From Deltaproteobacteria bacterium (GTDB lineage: Bacteria > Desulfobacterota > Syntrophia > Syntrophales > Smithellaceae), in the NCBI GenBank assembly GCA_017860985.1, contig JAGFXG010000119.1, forward strand, positions 1-9,240: a stretch of 9,240 bases of DNA, given 5' to 3'. Below are positions 1-6,105 of the stretch, piece by piece. Both the position numbers and the translations under genes were made by a program. Each line of letters starts with the position of its first letter. Position 1 is the stretch's first letter. The notes under the pieces were generated by a model. The model did no database searches, was not told where the DNA came from, and saw only the letters and a list, made by a program, of their open reading frames with translations.

Positions 1-186
1 CTTTTAGGAACCATGAAAAATTATGGACTGGCCGGCGGGGTTGCCCTGTACGTTTTCAGTCATGAAGCTGCTCTGCCTGCTTTGATCTTTTCCGTTTTCA
101 TGTTTGGTCAGGTGATTGTAATGAAAGTCATAGCGCGAAAAGATTTGCCGGACCAGGAATCTGAAATACCACCTCCGGGTAACTAA
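1..186 (+). CDS. C-terminal end of a probable bile acid:sodium symporter family (BASS/SBF) transporter
   Basis: This open frame enters from the left edge and stops with TAA at 184-186, so only the last 61 residues are visible. They contain a glycine-rich segment (GTMKNYGLAGG), then a hydrophobic stretch with ALPALIFSVFMFG that looks like the last membrane helix, and a short charged, proline-rich cytoplasmic-looking tail. The pattern of N-Y-G-L-A followed by AALPA and a final helix resembles the C-terminus of BASS-type secondary transporters, which move organic anions with sodium across the inner membrane. The family call is from memory of such C-termini and most of the protein is outside the window; another 10-helix secondary carrier is possible. 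No terminator is seen between this stop and the sodB promoter that follows at once. Confidence 0.55.
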   Translation, partial: LLGTMKNYGLAGGVALYVFSHEAALPALIFSVFMFGQVIVMKVIARKDLPDQESEIPPPGN

Positions 187-189
187 CAT

Positions 190-217
190 TTGACAAAACG
201 CACAGGCTGCCTATACT
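190..217 (+). promoter_or_regulatory. Sigma70-type promoter for sodB
   Basis: A perfect -35 box TTGACA at 190-195 and a -10 box TATACT at 212-217 are separated by 16 nt. Transcription would start near 224, giving a leader of about 27 nt. A strong Shine-Dalgarno AAAGGAG at 236-242 lies 8 nt before the sodB ATG. The leader is short and no operator repeat was seen. Confidence 0.8.
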
Positions 218-250
218 AATCCCTAACAATCATAGAAAGGAGATCAAGAC

Positions 251-784
251 ATGGCTGTAAATTTACCCGAACTGCCTTACGCGAAAGACGCACTGGCCCC
301 TTATATCAGTGCGAATACACTGGAATTTCACTATGGGAAACATCACAAAACGTATGTCGATAACTTAAACAAATTGATTGCCGGAACGGATCTGGAGGGG
401 AAGACCCTGGAAGAAATCATCGCCAATTCCGCAAAGGATCCCAGCAAAGCCGGTATCTTCAACAATGCCGCACAGATCTGGAATCATTCTTTTTACTGGA
501 AATGCCTGAAGCCGCAGGGAGGAGGCGCTCCCACGGGGGCTATCGCCGCCAAGATTGATGCCGCCTTTGGCAGTTATGATAAGTTTACGGAAGAACTGAA
601 AAATGCCGGTGTAACGCAGTTTGGAAGCGGCTGGGCATGGCTGGATGGACAGAAAGCACTGCTCACGATTGATGTCTGGGAGCATGCTTATTACCTGGAT
701 TATCAGAATCGTCGGCCGGATTACCTTACGGCGGTGATCCAGAACCTGATTAACTGGGATTTTGTCAACTCCAATTTAGGATGA
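251..784 (+). CDS. sodB: Iron superoxide dismutase with a shortened C-terminal beta-sheet
   Basis: This cytoplasmic enzyme converts superoxide to oxygen and hydrogen peroxide, and in an anaerobe it protects iron-sulfur enzymes during oxygen exposure. The ATG at 251 follows a good Shine-Dalgarno, and the N-terminus ([16 protein letters not shown]) is typical. All four metal ligands are visible: H27 in the EFHYGKHH motif, H79 in QIWNHSFYW, and D141 and H145 in DVWEHAYY. Q75 in the second helix is the Fe-type signature, in contrast to Mn-type enzymes. The oddity is length: 177 residues against about 193 for E. coli SodB. GSGWAWL (125-131) is followed directly by [14 protein letters not shown], whereas the family has roughly 21 more residues there, forming the second beta-strand and its loops. 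The frame is intact, so a protein can be made, but its stability is uncertain. The gene appears monocistronic. Confidence 0.93.
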   Translation: MAVNLPELPYAKDALAPYISANTLEFHYGKHHKTYVDNLNKLIAGTDLEGKTLEEIIANSAKDPSKAGIFNNAAQIWNHSFYWKCLKPQGGGAPTGAIAAKIDAAFGSYDKFTEELKNAGVTQFGSGWAWLDGQKALLTIDVWEHAYYLDYQNRRPDYLTAVIQNLINWDFVNSNLG

Positions 785-824
785 CAGCCCGATATTCCTT
801 TGGTTTTGGTATCTAAAAAACAAT

Positions 825-862
825 AAAAAGACGGGAACTTGGTGACAAGTTCCCGACTTTTT
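825..862. terminator. Bidirectional rho-independent terminator between sodB and the IHF-like gene
   Basis: The 9-bp perfect stem CGGGAACTT (832-840) and AAGTTCCCG (847-855) has a 6-nt loop. After one A-A mismatch it is extended by G-C and by an A-tract (825-829) facing a T-tract (858-862). On the plus strand the stem ends in TTTTT, and on the minus strand in TTTTT as well. It therefore serves both sodB and the convergent minus-strand gene that stops at 885. Confidence 0.9.
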
Positions 863-884
863 ATAAGAAACATTTGCAGGATTA

Positions 885-1166
885 CTAAATCTTCTTATCG
901 ACTCTGTCTTTGAGTTCTTTGCCAACTTTGAAGAAAGGCAGTTTTTTGGGCTCAACTTTAATTTTTGTGCCTGTTTTCGGGTTTCTTCCCGTGTAGGAAC
1001 CATATTCTTTAACGACAAAGCTTCCGAAGCCCCGAATTTCGATACGGCCGCCGTTTTTTAGCTCATCGGTAAACCCTTTAAAAACAAGGTTTACAACGTC
1101 AATTGCTTTTTTTTCCGTTAAATTAAGCTTCTTACTCAAAGCTTCAATAAGACCGGACTTGTTCAT
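885..1166 (-). CDS. ihfB: IHF-beta-like / HU family DNA-bending protein
   Basis: This is a 93-residue nucleoid protein of the HU/IHF family that binds the minor groove as a dimer and bends DNA. The helical N-terminal half (MNKSGLIEALSKKL onward) is followed by RIEIRGFGSF (41-50), the beta-arm tip RNPKTG (61-66) with the intercalating proline P63, and FFKVGKELKDRVD at the C-terminus. The RIEIRGFGSF and FKxGKELKDR segments match IHF beta more closely than classical HU, but whether it pairs with an IHF-alpha partner or forms homodimers cannot be read here. The ATG is preceded by AAGGAGG 4 nt upstream, a strong if tightly spaced site. It has its own promoter just beyond the end of rluB and a terminator after the stop, so it can be transcribed alone. 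Confidence 0.9.
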   Translation of the reverse strand: MNKSGLIEALSKKLNLTEKKAIDVVNLVFKGFTDELKNGGRIEIRGFGSFVVKEYGSYTGRNPKTGTKIKVEPKKLPFFKVGKELKDRVDKKI

Positions 1167-1238
1167 AGAGCCTCCTTAAGACTATTAACAGCATGAATCG
1201 CCTGATATTGTGATGCTGATCATCTTGTACGTCGGCGA

Positions 1239-1266
1239 CTATTATTTATTTTTCAACGATTGTCAA
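1239..1266 (-). promoter_or_regulatory. Sigma70-type promoter for the IHF-beta-like gene
   Basis: Read on the minus strand, TTGACA (1261-1266) and TAATAG (1239-1244) are separated by 16 nt of AT-rich sequence. The -35 box lies 8 nt past the rluB stop, so the gene need not depend on read-through from rluB. The leader would be about 65 nt. Confidence 0.65.
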
Positions 1267-1274
1267 GAATATTT

Positions 1275-2006
1275 TTACCTTTTTTGACCACTGGAGTCAT
1301 TTAGCAACTGACTGATTTCTCGGCCTGTCAAATTCCGCCATTGACCTTCCTTGAGGCCCGTCAAAGTGATTTTGCCTATGGATTCCCTCACCAGACGGGT
1401 AACCTGACGACCGGCGGCCTCAAATCCCCTCCGAATAATTCTGTTTTTCCCCTCACGCAGTGTGAGGCTGAGCCAGGTGCTTTTGTCATTGATCTTATCG
1501 ATATTCAAATTTTCCGGTTTGAATACCGTATCCGGTAACTTGACGCCGTTAATGATTTGTTTTAATTCTTCTTTGCTTAAACGGCCGGAAATCTTGACAC
1601 GGTAGGTTTTGGGGACCTGAAAACGGGGATGTTGAATTTTTTGCGCAAAGTCACCGTCATTGGTTAAAAGTAAAAGCCCTGAAGAATCATAGTCAAGCCT
1701 GCCGATCGGGTAAACCCTTTCCGGCACGCCTGTGACCAGGTCTGCAACGGTTGGTCTTTTCTGCGGATCGGACATTGTTGTGACATATTCCGCCGGCTTA
1801 TGCAGCGCGATGTAGCAGCGGGTTGTTTCCAGGGAAATGGTGTTGCCGTCAACCCGTATAACGTCTTTTCTGGGATCGGCTTTAACACCCAGTTCGGTTA
1901 CAATTTCTCCGTTGACGCTTACACGCCCCGATGTAATCATCACCTCGGCATGACGTCGCGAATCAATGCCCGCTGCGGCTATAATCTTCTGAAGACGTTC
2001 TTTCAT
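1275..2006 (-). CDS. rluB: 23S rRNA pseudouridine synthase, RluB/RsuA family
   Basis: This 243-residue enzyme isomerises a specific uridine of ribosomal RNA to pseudouridine. In the RluB branch the target is U2605 of 23S rRNA in E. coli numbering. An N-terminal S4 RNA-binding domain (about 2-50, starting ERLQKIIAAAGIDSRR) precedes the catalytic domain. The signature GRLDYDSSGLLLLTNDG starts at G102, with the catalytic aspartate at D105. A later REGKNRIIRR motif and a C-terminal GLKEGQWRNLT segment are typical of the RsuA/RluB/E/F group. The start codon overlaps the scpB stop by 4 nt (ATGA), which indicates translational coupling. RluB next to ScpB is a common arrangement in bacteria. Exact uridine specificity is inferred from context; RluE- or RsuA-type specificity is less likely. 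Confidence 0.9.
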   Translation of the reverse strand: MKERLQKIIAAAGIDSRRHAEVMITSGRVSVNGEIVTELGVKADPRKDVIRVDGNTISLETTRCYIALHKPAEYVTTMSDPQKRPTVADLVTGVPERVYPIGRLDYDSSGLLLLTNDGDFAQKIQHPRFQVPKTYRVKISGRLSKEELKQIINGVKLPDTVFKPENLNIDKINDKSTWLSLTLREGKNRIIRRGFEAAGRQVTRLVRESIGKITLTGLKEGQWRNLTGREISQLLNDSSGQKR

Positions 2007-2656
2007 GAATCGATGTCATCCTCGGCAATTACCTCGGAAATCACTTCAGAACTCTCCTCCCCGATGGATTCCTGAAGGATTGTTTCCTGTCCGCCGGTGT
2101 TTTCCTCGGCAGCTTCCAGGTCAAGCATTCCCTGCTGCTCGGTAATTTCGGTTAGTTCCCTCATCGTCGGCAGGTCCGCCAGTTCCTTGAGATTGAAGAC
2201 TTCCAGGAATTTCTTTGTGGTGCCATAGATGATCGGTTTCCCCGGTACGTCCTTACGCCCCAGGATGCGGATCAGTTTCTTTTCCAGAAGACCCTTGAGC
2301 GGCGCACTGACGTCAACACCCCGAACGCTTTCGATTTCCGCTTTCACAATCGGCTGCCGGTAGGCAACGATAGCCAGTGTTTCGAGCGCCGCCGGAGTCA
2401 GGGATCCGGGCTTGGTGCCTTTGAGCCTTTTCACCCAGACAGCCAGGTGGGGCCTTGTCCGAAACTGAAAACCGCCCGCGACCTCCTGCACGCTGATGCC
2501 GCTCTGGCGCTCCTCATATCCGGCAATCAACTTATCCAGGGCGTCTTTGACTTCCGTTTTATCCACACCGTCCAGTACGGCGCAGATTTTTTCCAGCGGC
2601 AGGGGAGACTCGGACGCAAAAATCAATGCTTCAATAACGGCTGAAATATTATCCAT
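2003..2656 (-). CDS. scpB: Segregation and condensation protein B
   Basis: ScpB is a kleisin-binding subunit of the SMC-ScpA-ScpB condensin, which compacts and segregates the chromosome. The 217-residue protein starts MDNISAVIEALIFASESPLPLEKI, the typical first winged-helix domain. The second winged-helix domain carries the strongly conserved TPAALETLAIVAYRQPIVKAEIE stretch (pieces TPAALETLAIV and AYRQPI visible) and ends with GKPIIYGTTKKFLEVFNL. The last 40 residues or so are acidic (many E and D) and low in complexity, a frequent feature of ScpB tails. The ATG directly follows the scpA TAA, with GGAG 6 nt upstream inside scpA. Together with the 4-nt overlap into rluB, this shows a tightly coupled operon. 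Confidence 0.95.
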   Translation of the reverse strand: MDNISAVIEALIFASESPLPLEKICAVLDGVDKTEVKDALDKLIAGYEERQSGISVQEVAGGFQFRTRPHLAVWVKRLKGTKPGSLTPAALETLAIVAYRQPIVKAEIESVRGVDVSAPLKGLLEKKLIRILGRKDVPGKPIIYGTTKKFLEVFNLKELADLPTMRELTEITEQQGMLDLEAAEENTGGQETILQESIGEESSEVISEVIAEDDIDS

Positions 2657-3403
2657 TTAAAACTCCACGGCCGGGAATATTCGAATGACGCCAAATGCCG
2701 CCGTCTGATAAGCTTTGACCATCTTGAGCTTGATAAGCTCCAGCAGGGCCAGAAATGTATAGACAATGCGACGGCGGTCTTTTCGTTCTCCCAGCAATTC
2801 TTCAAAGGTGAGATTTTTTTCACGCGTCAGGCGCTCCATAACGTCATTGATGATGTCCGTCAGCGACAACTTTTCCAAGTCGATCTCCAGGAGGTCTTTA
2901 TTGTCCATCCGTGAAACGATATTGTGAAAGGCTTCAATCAGTTCAAAAATACTCACTTCAAGCAGTTCATCGTCATCCGTGAGGGATTTTTTCATTTCTT
3001 CCGGTAAAGCTGCGGATCGAATAAACACGTCCCTTTCCAAAAGCGGTCTTTCGGCAAGTTTGGCGGCTGCCTCCTTGAACGCCTGGTATTCCAGCAGCTG
3101 TCGGACCAGTTCAGAGCGCGGATCCTCTTCCATATCTTCTTCGGACGGCTCCTCCGGCACGGGCAGCAGCATGCGGGACTTGATATGAATCAGGGTGGAA
3201 GCCATGACCAGGTATTCACCGGCCAGGTCCAGATTCAGCGATTTAATGATATTGAGGTAGTCGAGATACTGCTGGGTGATGAGAGCGACGGGAATATTGT
3301 AAATGTCAATTTCATTTTTTTTGATCAAATATAACAGCAGATCCAGCGGACCCTCAAAAACATCCAGCTTGATCGCATAATCTGTCGAAAGTTCTTCATT
3401 CAT
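2657..3403 (-). CDS. scpA: Segregation and condensation protein A (kleisin)
   Basis: ScpA is the kleisin that bridges the two heads of the SMC dimer and recruits ScpB. The 248-residue protein shows the family's N-terminal FEGPLDLLLYLI motif (16-27), IPVALITQQYLDYL (37-50) and AGEYLVMASTLIHIKSRMLLP (AGEYLVMAST at 61-70). An acidic linker (about 83-95, PEEPSEEDMEEDP) follows. The C-terminal winged helix includes VYTFLALLELIKLKMV, which contacts the SMC head. Length is normal for the family. The upstream Shine-Dalgarno is weak (AAAG about 7 nt before ATG), and only 8 nt separate it from the trpS stop. Translation may therefore have been coupled to trpS, which is now broken. The smc gene is not in the window. 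Confidence 0.95.
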   Translation of the reverse strand: MNEELSTDYAIKLDVFEGPLDLLLYLIKKNEIDIYNIPVALITQQYLDYLNIIKSLNLDLAGEYLVMASTLIHIKSRMLLPVPEEPSEEDMEEDPRSELVRQLLEYQAFKEAAAKLAERPLLERDVFIRSAALPEEMKKSLTDDDELLEVSIFELIEAFHNIVSRMDNKDLLEIDLEKLSLTDIINDVMERLTREKNLTFEELLGERKDRRRIVYTFLALLELIKLKMVKAYQTAAFGVIRIFPAVEF

Positions 3404-3411
3404 AGATATCT

Positions 3412-4327
3412 TTATACTTTTACGGCTTCACGAACTTCTTCCATGGTCCGGCGGGCAATTTTTGTCGCCCTGCCGTTGCCGACGGAAAATATATAATGAA
3501 TATCCTGCAAATGGCTCAGATAATAATCCATGCGCTCATGAACAGGCGCCAGCGCTTCCTCAATGCGCGCTGCGAGCATTTTTTTGCATTCGATACAGCC
3601 GATGCCTGCAACGCGGCAGGCCTTGTTGATTTCGGCCACGGTCTCCTTGGGCGAATACAATCCATGAAACGTAAAGACATTGCAGATTTCTGGATTTCCC
3701 GGATCTTTTTTCCTCATTCGCTGCGGATCGGTGAACATGGCAGCGACTTTCTGATGAAGTTCCTTCCCGCGGTCGGACAGATAAATGGAATTGTCATAGG
3801 ATTTGCTCATTTTCCGTCCATCGATGCCCAGCAGCTTCGGTACACTGGTCAGAAGCGGTTCCGGCACAGGGAACACTTCTTTATAAAGAAAATTGAACCG
3901 GCGGGCGATTTCGCGGGTCAGCTCAACGTGCGGCAGCTGGTCCACGCCAACCGGCACGCCATAGGCTTTGTACATGATGATGTCGGCTGCCTGCAGAACG
4001 GGATAACCCAGGAAACCGAAAGTGGACAGGTCTTTGGACGTCAGTTCCGCCTGCATTTCTTTATAGGTGGGATTGAACAAACAGAGTGCTTTTTTTCGGA
4101 TCAAGGCCGGCGGCCAGCCAGTCGATCACCATGTTTATGGTGTTATCCTTGATGCACTCCGTTGAGCTGTATTCGCTGGTGATCGCGTGCCAGTCGGCCA
4201 CGAAATAAAAACAGTCGTATTTGCCGCTTTCCTGCAACTCCACCCAGTTGCCGAGCGCGCCATGCAAATTTCCCAGATGCAGAAGGCCGGTGGGTCTCAT
4301 TCCGCTGAGAATTCTATTTTGTGTCAA
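3412..4327 (-). pseudogene. trpS: Tryptophanyl-tRNA synthetase gene disrupted by an internal frameshifting deletion
   Basis: TrpS is a cytoplasmic class I synthetase that charges tRNA-Trp. The N-terminal part starts at a TTG (4325-4327) placed 8 nt after AAGGAG and reads TQNRILSGMRPTGLLHLGN, with the HIGH-like HLGN at residues 17-20. It runs normally to FVQSH, then hits a stop just after 4067. The C-terminal part, in another frame, resumes at NPTYKEMQAELTSK and carries the KMSKS loop (GRKMSKSYDN) and a normal end (EVREAVKV). Both frames are good up to a shared 9-bp sequence at 4067-4075. From memory of related synthetases, about 25 residues (HAELHLLFSMITP-like helix to WLER) are missing between them. 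Adding 74 nt to the 916 nt present gives 990 nt, or 329 residues, the normal size. No ribosomal frameshift could restore the lost segment. A real deletion, or an assembly or sequencing error, are the options. Confidence 0.85.
4067..4075 (-). repeat. Deletion junction in trpS: single remaining copy of a putative 9-bp direct repeat
   Basis: The minus-strand sequence CAATCCCAC reads as Q-S-H in the upstream frame and as N-P-T (with the next base) in the downstream frame. Both are the residues expected in an intact TrpS at two points about 25 codons apart. This is the footprint of slippage or recombination between two copies of the same 9-mer, leaving one copy. Confidence 0.6.
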
Positions 4328-4335
4328 AACAAAGA

Positions 4336-4341
4336 CTCCTT
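4336..4341 (-). promoter_or_regulatory. Shine-Dalgarno that sets the trpS start at a TTG codon
   Basis: AAGGAG on the minus strand lies 8 nt before TTG at 4325-4327. The only upstream in-frame ATG (4379-4381) would add 18 residues unlike any TrpS N-terminus and lacks a ribosome site. The TTG start gives the expected TQNRILSGMRPTG beginning. Confidence 0.75.
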
Positions 4342-4351
4342 GCCGCAGTTG

Positions 4352-4381
4352 GATAAATGCACCAGGGCCTCCGATTGTCAA
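4352..4381 (-). promoter_or_regulatory. Candidate promoter of the trpS-scpA-scpB-rluB operon
   Basis: On the minus strand a perfect TTGACA (4376-4381) is followed after 18 nt by TTTATC (4352-4357), a weak -10 match. The start site would fall about 18 nt before the trpS TTG. The -35 box sits in the loop of the inverted repeat at 4361-4404 and one repeat arm fills the spacer. The -10 match is poor, so this is tentative. Confidence 0.35.
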
Positions 4382-4404
4382 ATGAATAATGCGGAGGCCC
4401 TGGT
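4361..4404. repeat. Perfect 13-bp inverted repeat between the HU gene and trpS
   Basis: ACCAGGGCCTCCG (4361-4373) is exactly complementary to CGGAGGCCCTGGT (4392-4404), with an 18-nt spacer. In RNA it would be a very stable hairpin. On the minus strand, the direction of the flanking genes, it is followed by TGCATTTATCC with no U-run, so it is a poor intrinsic terminator. On the plus strand it is followed by only a short TTT after the stem, and no plus-strand gene ends there. Possible roles are a 3' stabilising hairpin for the HU mRNA, a partial terminator, or an operator over the trpS promoter. Confidence 0.85.
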
Positions 4405-4425
4405 TTTAATAAGAACTTAAAAAAA

Positions 4426-4698
4426 CTATTTTACTTTGTCGGCCAACGTCTTTCCGGCCTTGAATTTAACGACTTTCTTCGCGGGAATCTTAATCGCTTT
4501 GCCCGTCTGCGGATTCCTGCCCTCGCGCGCTTTTCTTTTCACGACGGAGAACGTGCCAAATCCAACCAATCCCAGTTTTCCGGATTTTTTCAGTTCTTTG
4601 GTGACCGCCGCGACATATGCGTCCAGAGCATCGGACGCTGCTGCTTTGGTAATCCCCGCCTCATCTGCCATGACTCCGATCAATTCTGCCTTCGTCAT
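4426..4698 (-). CDS. hup: HU family DNA-binding protein
   Basis: A 90-residue histone-like protein that coats and bends DNA non-specifically in the nucleoid. It shows MTKAELIGVMADEAGITK, then VGFGTFSVVKRKAREG (45-60), the beta-arm tip RNPQTGK (61-67) with P63, and a lysine-rich end AKKVVKFKAGKTLADKVK. Length and motif spacing are those of classical HU and differ from the IHF-beta-like paralogue at 885-1166, which has RIEIRGFGSF. A purine-rich AAGGGGGG lies about 7 nt before the ATG. The gene is upstream of trpS in the same direction, separated by a 98-nt gap with a strong inverted repeat, and may be transcribed separately. Confidence 0.95.
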   Translation of the reverse strand: MTKAELIGVMADEAGITKAAASDALDAYVAAVTKELKKSGKLGLVGFGTFSVVKRKAREGRNPQTGKAIKIPAKKVVKFKAGKTLADKVK

Positions 4699-5177
4699 AC
4701 CTTAACCCCCCTTTCATGAAAATAAACGTTTAATGAAATAATTCGCCGCTTACGGCGACTAATATGAATTCTTGAACTTAAACGATTTGCATGATTCTTG
4801 CGGTTATCCGGGGGCTGTCTTTCAGAAACTGCGACCGATGCCCCATTGCGATTCCTGTAACCCTGTTGTTTGCTCGCTGGACGAAGCGTATTATGCTTCA
4901 AACTGGCGCTACGCCTAACATATAAAAAAATAACAATCAAGAAAAAAGTGATGGTGCAATGCCGTGATCAAGACATTTTAAGCGGCCGGAAAAAAATTTT
5001 TATCGGTAAAGGTAAAAGATGAAAAGAATAGAAACCCGCCGATATAAGCGGGACCTCCTCTTTGACAAGAACTCTTCCATGTGATAGTAATCCCGACTCT
5101 TCACAGCCACGCAAAGCGATCAGGAACGAGCAGGAAACAAACATCGTGTGCTTTGAAAAGAAGATCTGGATATTGTT
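4699..5177. other. 479-nt divergent intergenic region with small stem-loops
   Basis: This lies between the divergent HU gene (minus) and the ubiA-like gene (plus). Near the HU gene is a small stem-loop TCGCCG/CGGCGA (4743-4758, 4-nt loop). A block of mixed composition from about 4795 to 4918 has short complementary pairs: GGGGC 4811-4815 with GCCCC 4840-4844, GAAGC 4883-4887 with GCTTC 4895-4899, and GGCG 4905-4908 with CGCC 4912-4915. It is followed by an A-rich stretch (4921-4946). Open frames of 40 to 81 codons exist on both strands here, but none has a convincing ribosome site or recognisable protein. CCCGC 5035-5039 pairs with GCGGG 5048-5052. The ubiA leader has CAAAGC 5112-5117 complementary to GCTTTG 5150-5155. 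No known riboswitch or small RNA class was recognised. Confidence 0.5.
5062..5090 (+). promoter_or_regulatory. Sigma70-type promoter for the ubiA-like / radical SAM pair
   Basis: TTGACA at 5062-5067 and TAGTAA at 5085-5090 are separated by exactly 17 nt. A TG one base upstream of the -10 box adds an extended -10 element that can compensate for the imperfect hexamer. The leader would be about 80 nt long. Confidence 0.55.
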
Positions 5178-6098
5178 ATGAAAAATACATCCACACAAAC
5201 ACTGCAAAGCTGGATCATCCTGTCCCGTCCACCCTTTCACACTGTAGGCATCCTGCCTTTTGTCCTGGGGACCTTTCTGGCCTATCGCCTGACCGGCTCT
5301 TTTGACCCGGAAGTGTTTGGGCTGGGAGTTGCCGGGGTTATCCTGATTCTGTTGTCAACGTATCACTCTGGTGAATACTTCGACCGCAGGGAGAACGCCA
5401 TTTCCGCGCGGATACACGAAAATCCCTTTGCCGGCGGCACCCGGATGATCAATGAAGGAAAAATCCCCGCCCGCGTTGCCCTCTGGACAAGCATCATCTC
5501 CATCCTTTTGGCTTTTATCATCGGGGTTGTCCTGCAGTTTGTCTATAAAACCGGCCCGTACACAATGCTGATCGGTTTCCTGGGTGCGGTTCCCGGCTTT
5601 TTTTACTCCACGGAACCTGTGAGGCTTGTCAAAAGGGGCGTTGGAGAACTATTCATCGGTTTTTGCTTCGGTTGGCTGCCCGTGGCTTCTTCTTATTACA
5701 TTCAAACGGCATCGATAGCTCCAGTGATTAACTGGTTATGGATGCCGATCGGCTTTTCCATTTTCAATGTAATCCTGCTCAACGAATTTCCGGATTACGA
5801 GGCGGATATCGCCACGGGGAAAAAGAATCTTCTGTACCGGATCGGTAAACAGAAAGGCAACGTTGTTTATATTATTTTCAATCTGCTCACCTGTCTGACC
5901 ATGCTGACGTCGCCATGCTTCGGAGTCCCCTTTAACGTTATCTATTTTTATCTGCCGTTTGTTGCCGTTGCCCTTTTTATCGTATATCAGATGTTAAAAA
6001 ATCGCTATGAAGATGCCCGATGGCTGGAAATATTGTGCGGACTGAACATCGCCGTTAATCTTGGAACATCCCTGGCTTTTATACTGGCCTACATTTGA
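5178..6098 (+). CDS. UbiA superfamily prenyltransferase (MenA-like), substrate unknown
   Basis: Members of this inner-membrane family transfer a polyprenyl group from its diphosphate to an aromatic or other acceptor, as in quinone, heme O and archaeal-type lipid synthesis. The 306-residue protein is very hydrophobic with about eight or nine membrane helices. The second Asp motif is canonical: N202-E-F-P-D206-Y-E-A-D210, followed by GKKNLLYRIG, a MenA-like feature. The first motif is unusual: at the expected N-x3-D-x3-D there is G65-E-Y-F-D69-R-R-E-N73, so only the central aspartate is kept. FAGGTRMI (84-91) follows. The start ATG has only a weak GGA upstream. The radical SAM gene begins 7 nt after the stop, indicating one operon. 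MenA itself is possible, but the divergent motif and the lack of other men genes nearby argue for a related enzyme. Confidence 0.85.
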   Translation: MKNTSTQTLQSWIILSRPPFHTVGILPFVLGTFLAYRLTGSFDPEVFGLGVAGVILILLSTYHSGEYFDRRENAISARIHENPFAGGTRMINEGKIPARVALWTSIISILLAFIIGVVLQFVYKTGPYTMLIGFLGAVPGFFYSTEPVRLVKRGVGELFIGFCFGWLPVASSYYIQTASIAPVINWLWMPIGFSIFNVILLNEFPDYEADIATGKKNLLYRIGKQKGNVVYIIFNLLTCLTMLTSPCFGVPFNVIYFYLPFVAVALFIVYQMLKNRYEDARWLEILCGLNIAVNLGTSLAFILAYI

Positions 6099-6105
6099 GA
6101 AGATA

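Noticed and set aside
4090..4096. A run of seven A on the minus strand in trpS as a programmed frameshift or homopolymer error explaining the split.
   Set aside because: The upstream frame continues to give correct TrpS residues (STLFVQSH) after the A-run, up to 4067. The needed shift is also +1, not the -1 expected at an A-run. Changing frame there would not supply the ~25 missing residues.
3496..4152. A 218-codon open frame on the plus strand.
   Set aside because: It is antisense to trpS, crosses the deletion junction and shows no protein family features.
4905..4919. GCCTAAC as the end of an integron attC site.
   Set aside because: No matching GTTAGGC partner was found at attC-like distance, and no integrase or cassette is present.
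4695..4940. An 81-codon minus-strand frame upstream of the HU gene.
   Set aside because: Its composition is very rich in Arg, Ser and Asn, it has no ribosome site, and it overlaps the HU start in another frame. It is more likely an untranslated leader.
5035..5052. CCCGC/GCGGG hairpin as a terminator.
   Set aside because: The stem is only 5 bp. The T-rich tract follows it only on the minus strand, where no gene lies upstream to be terminated.
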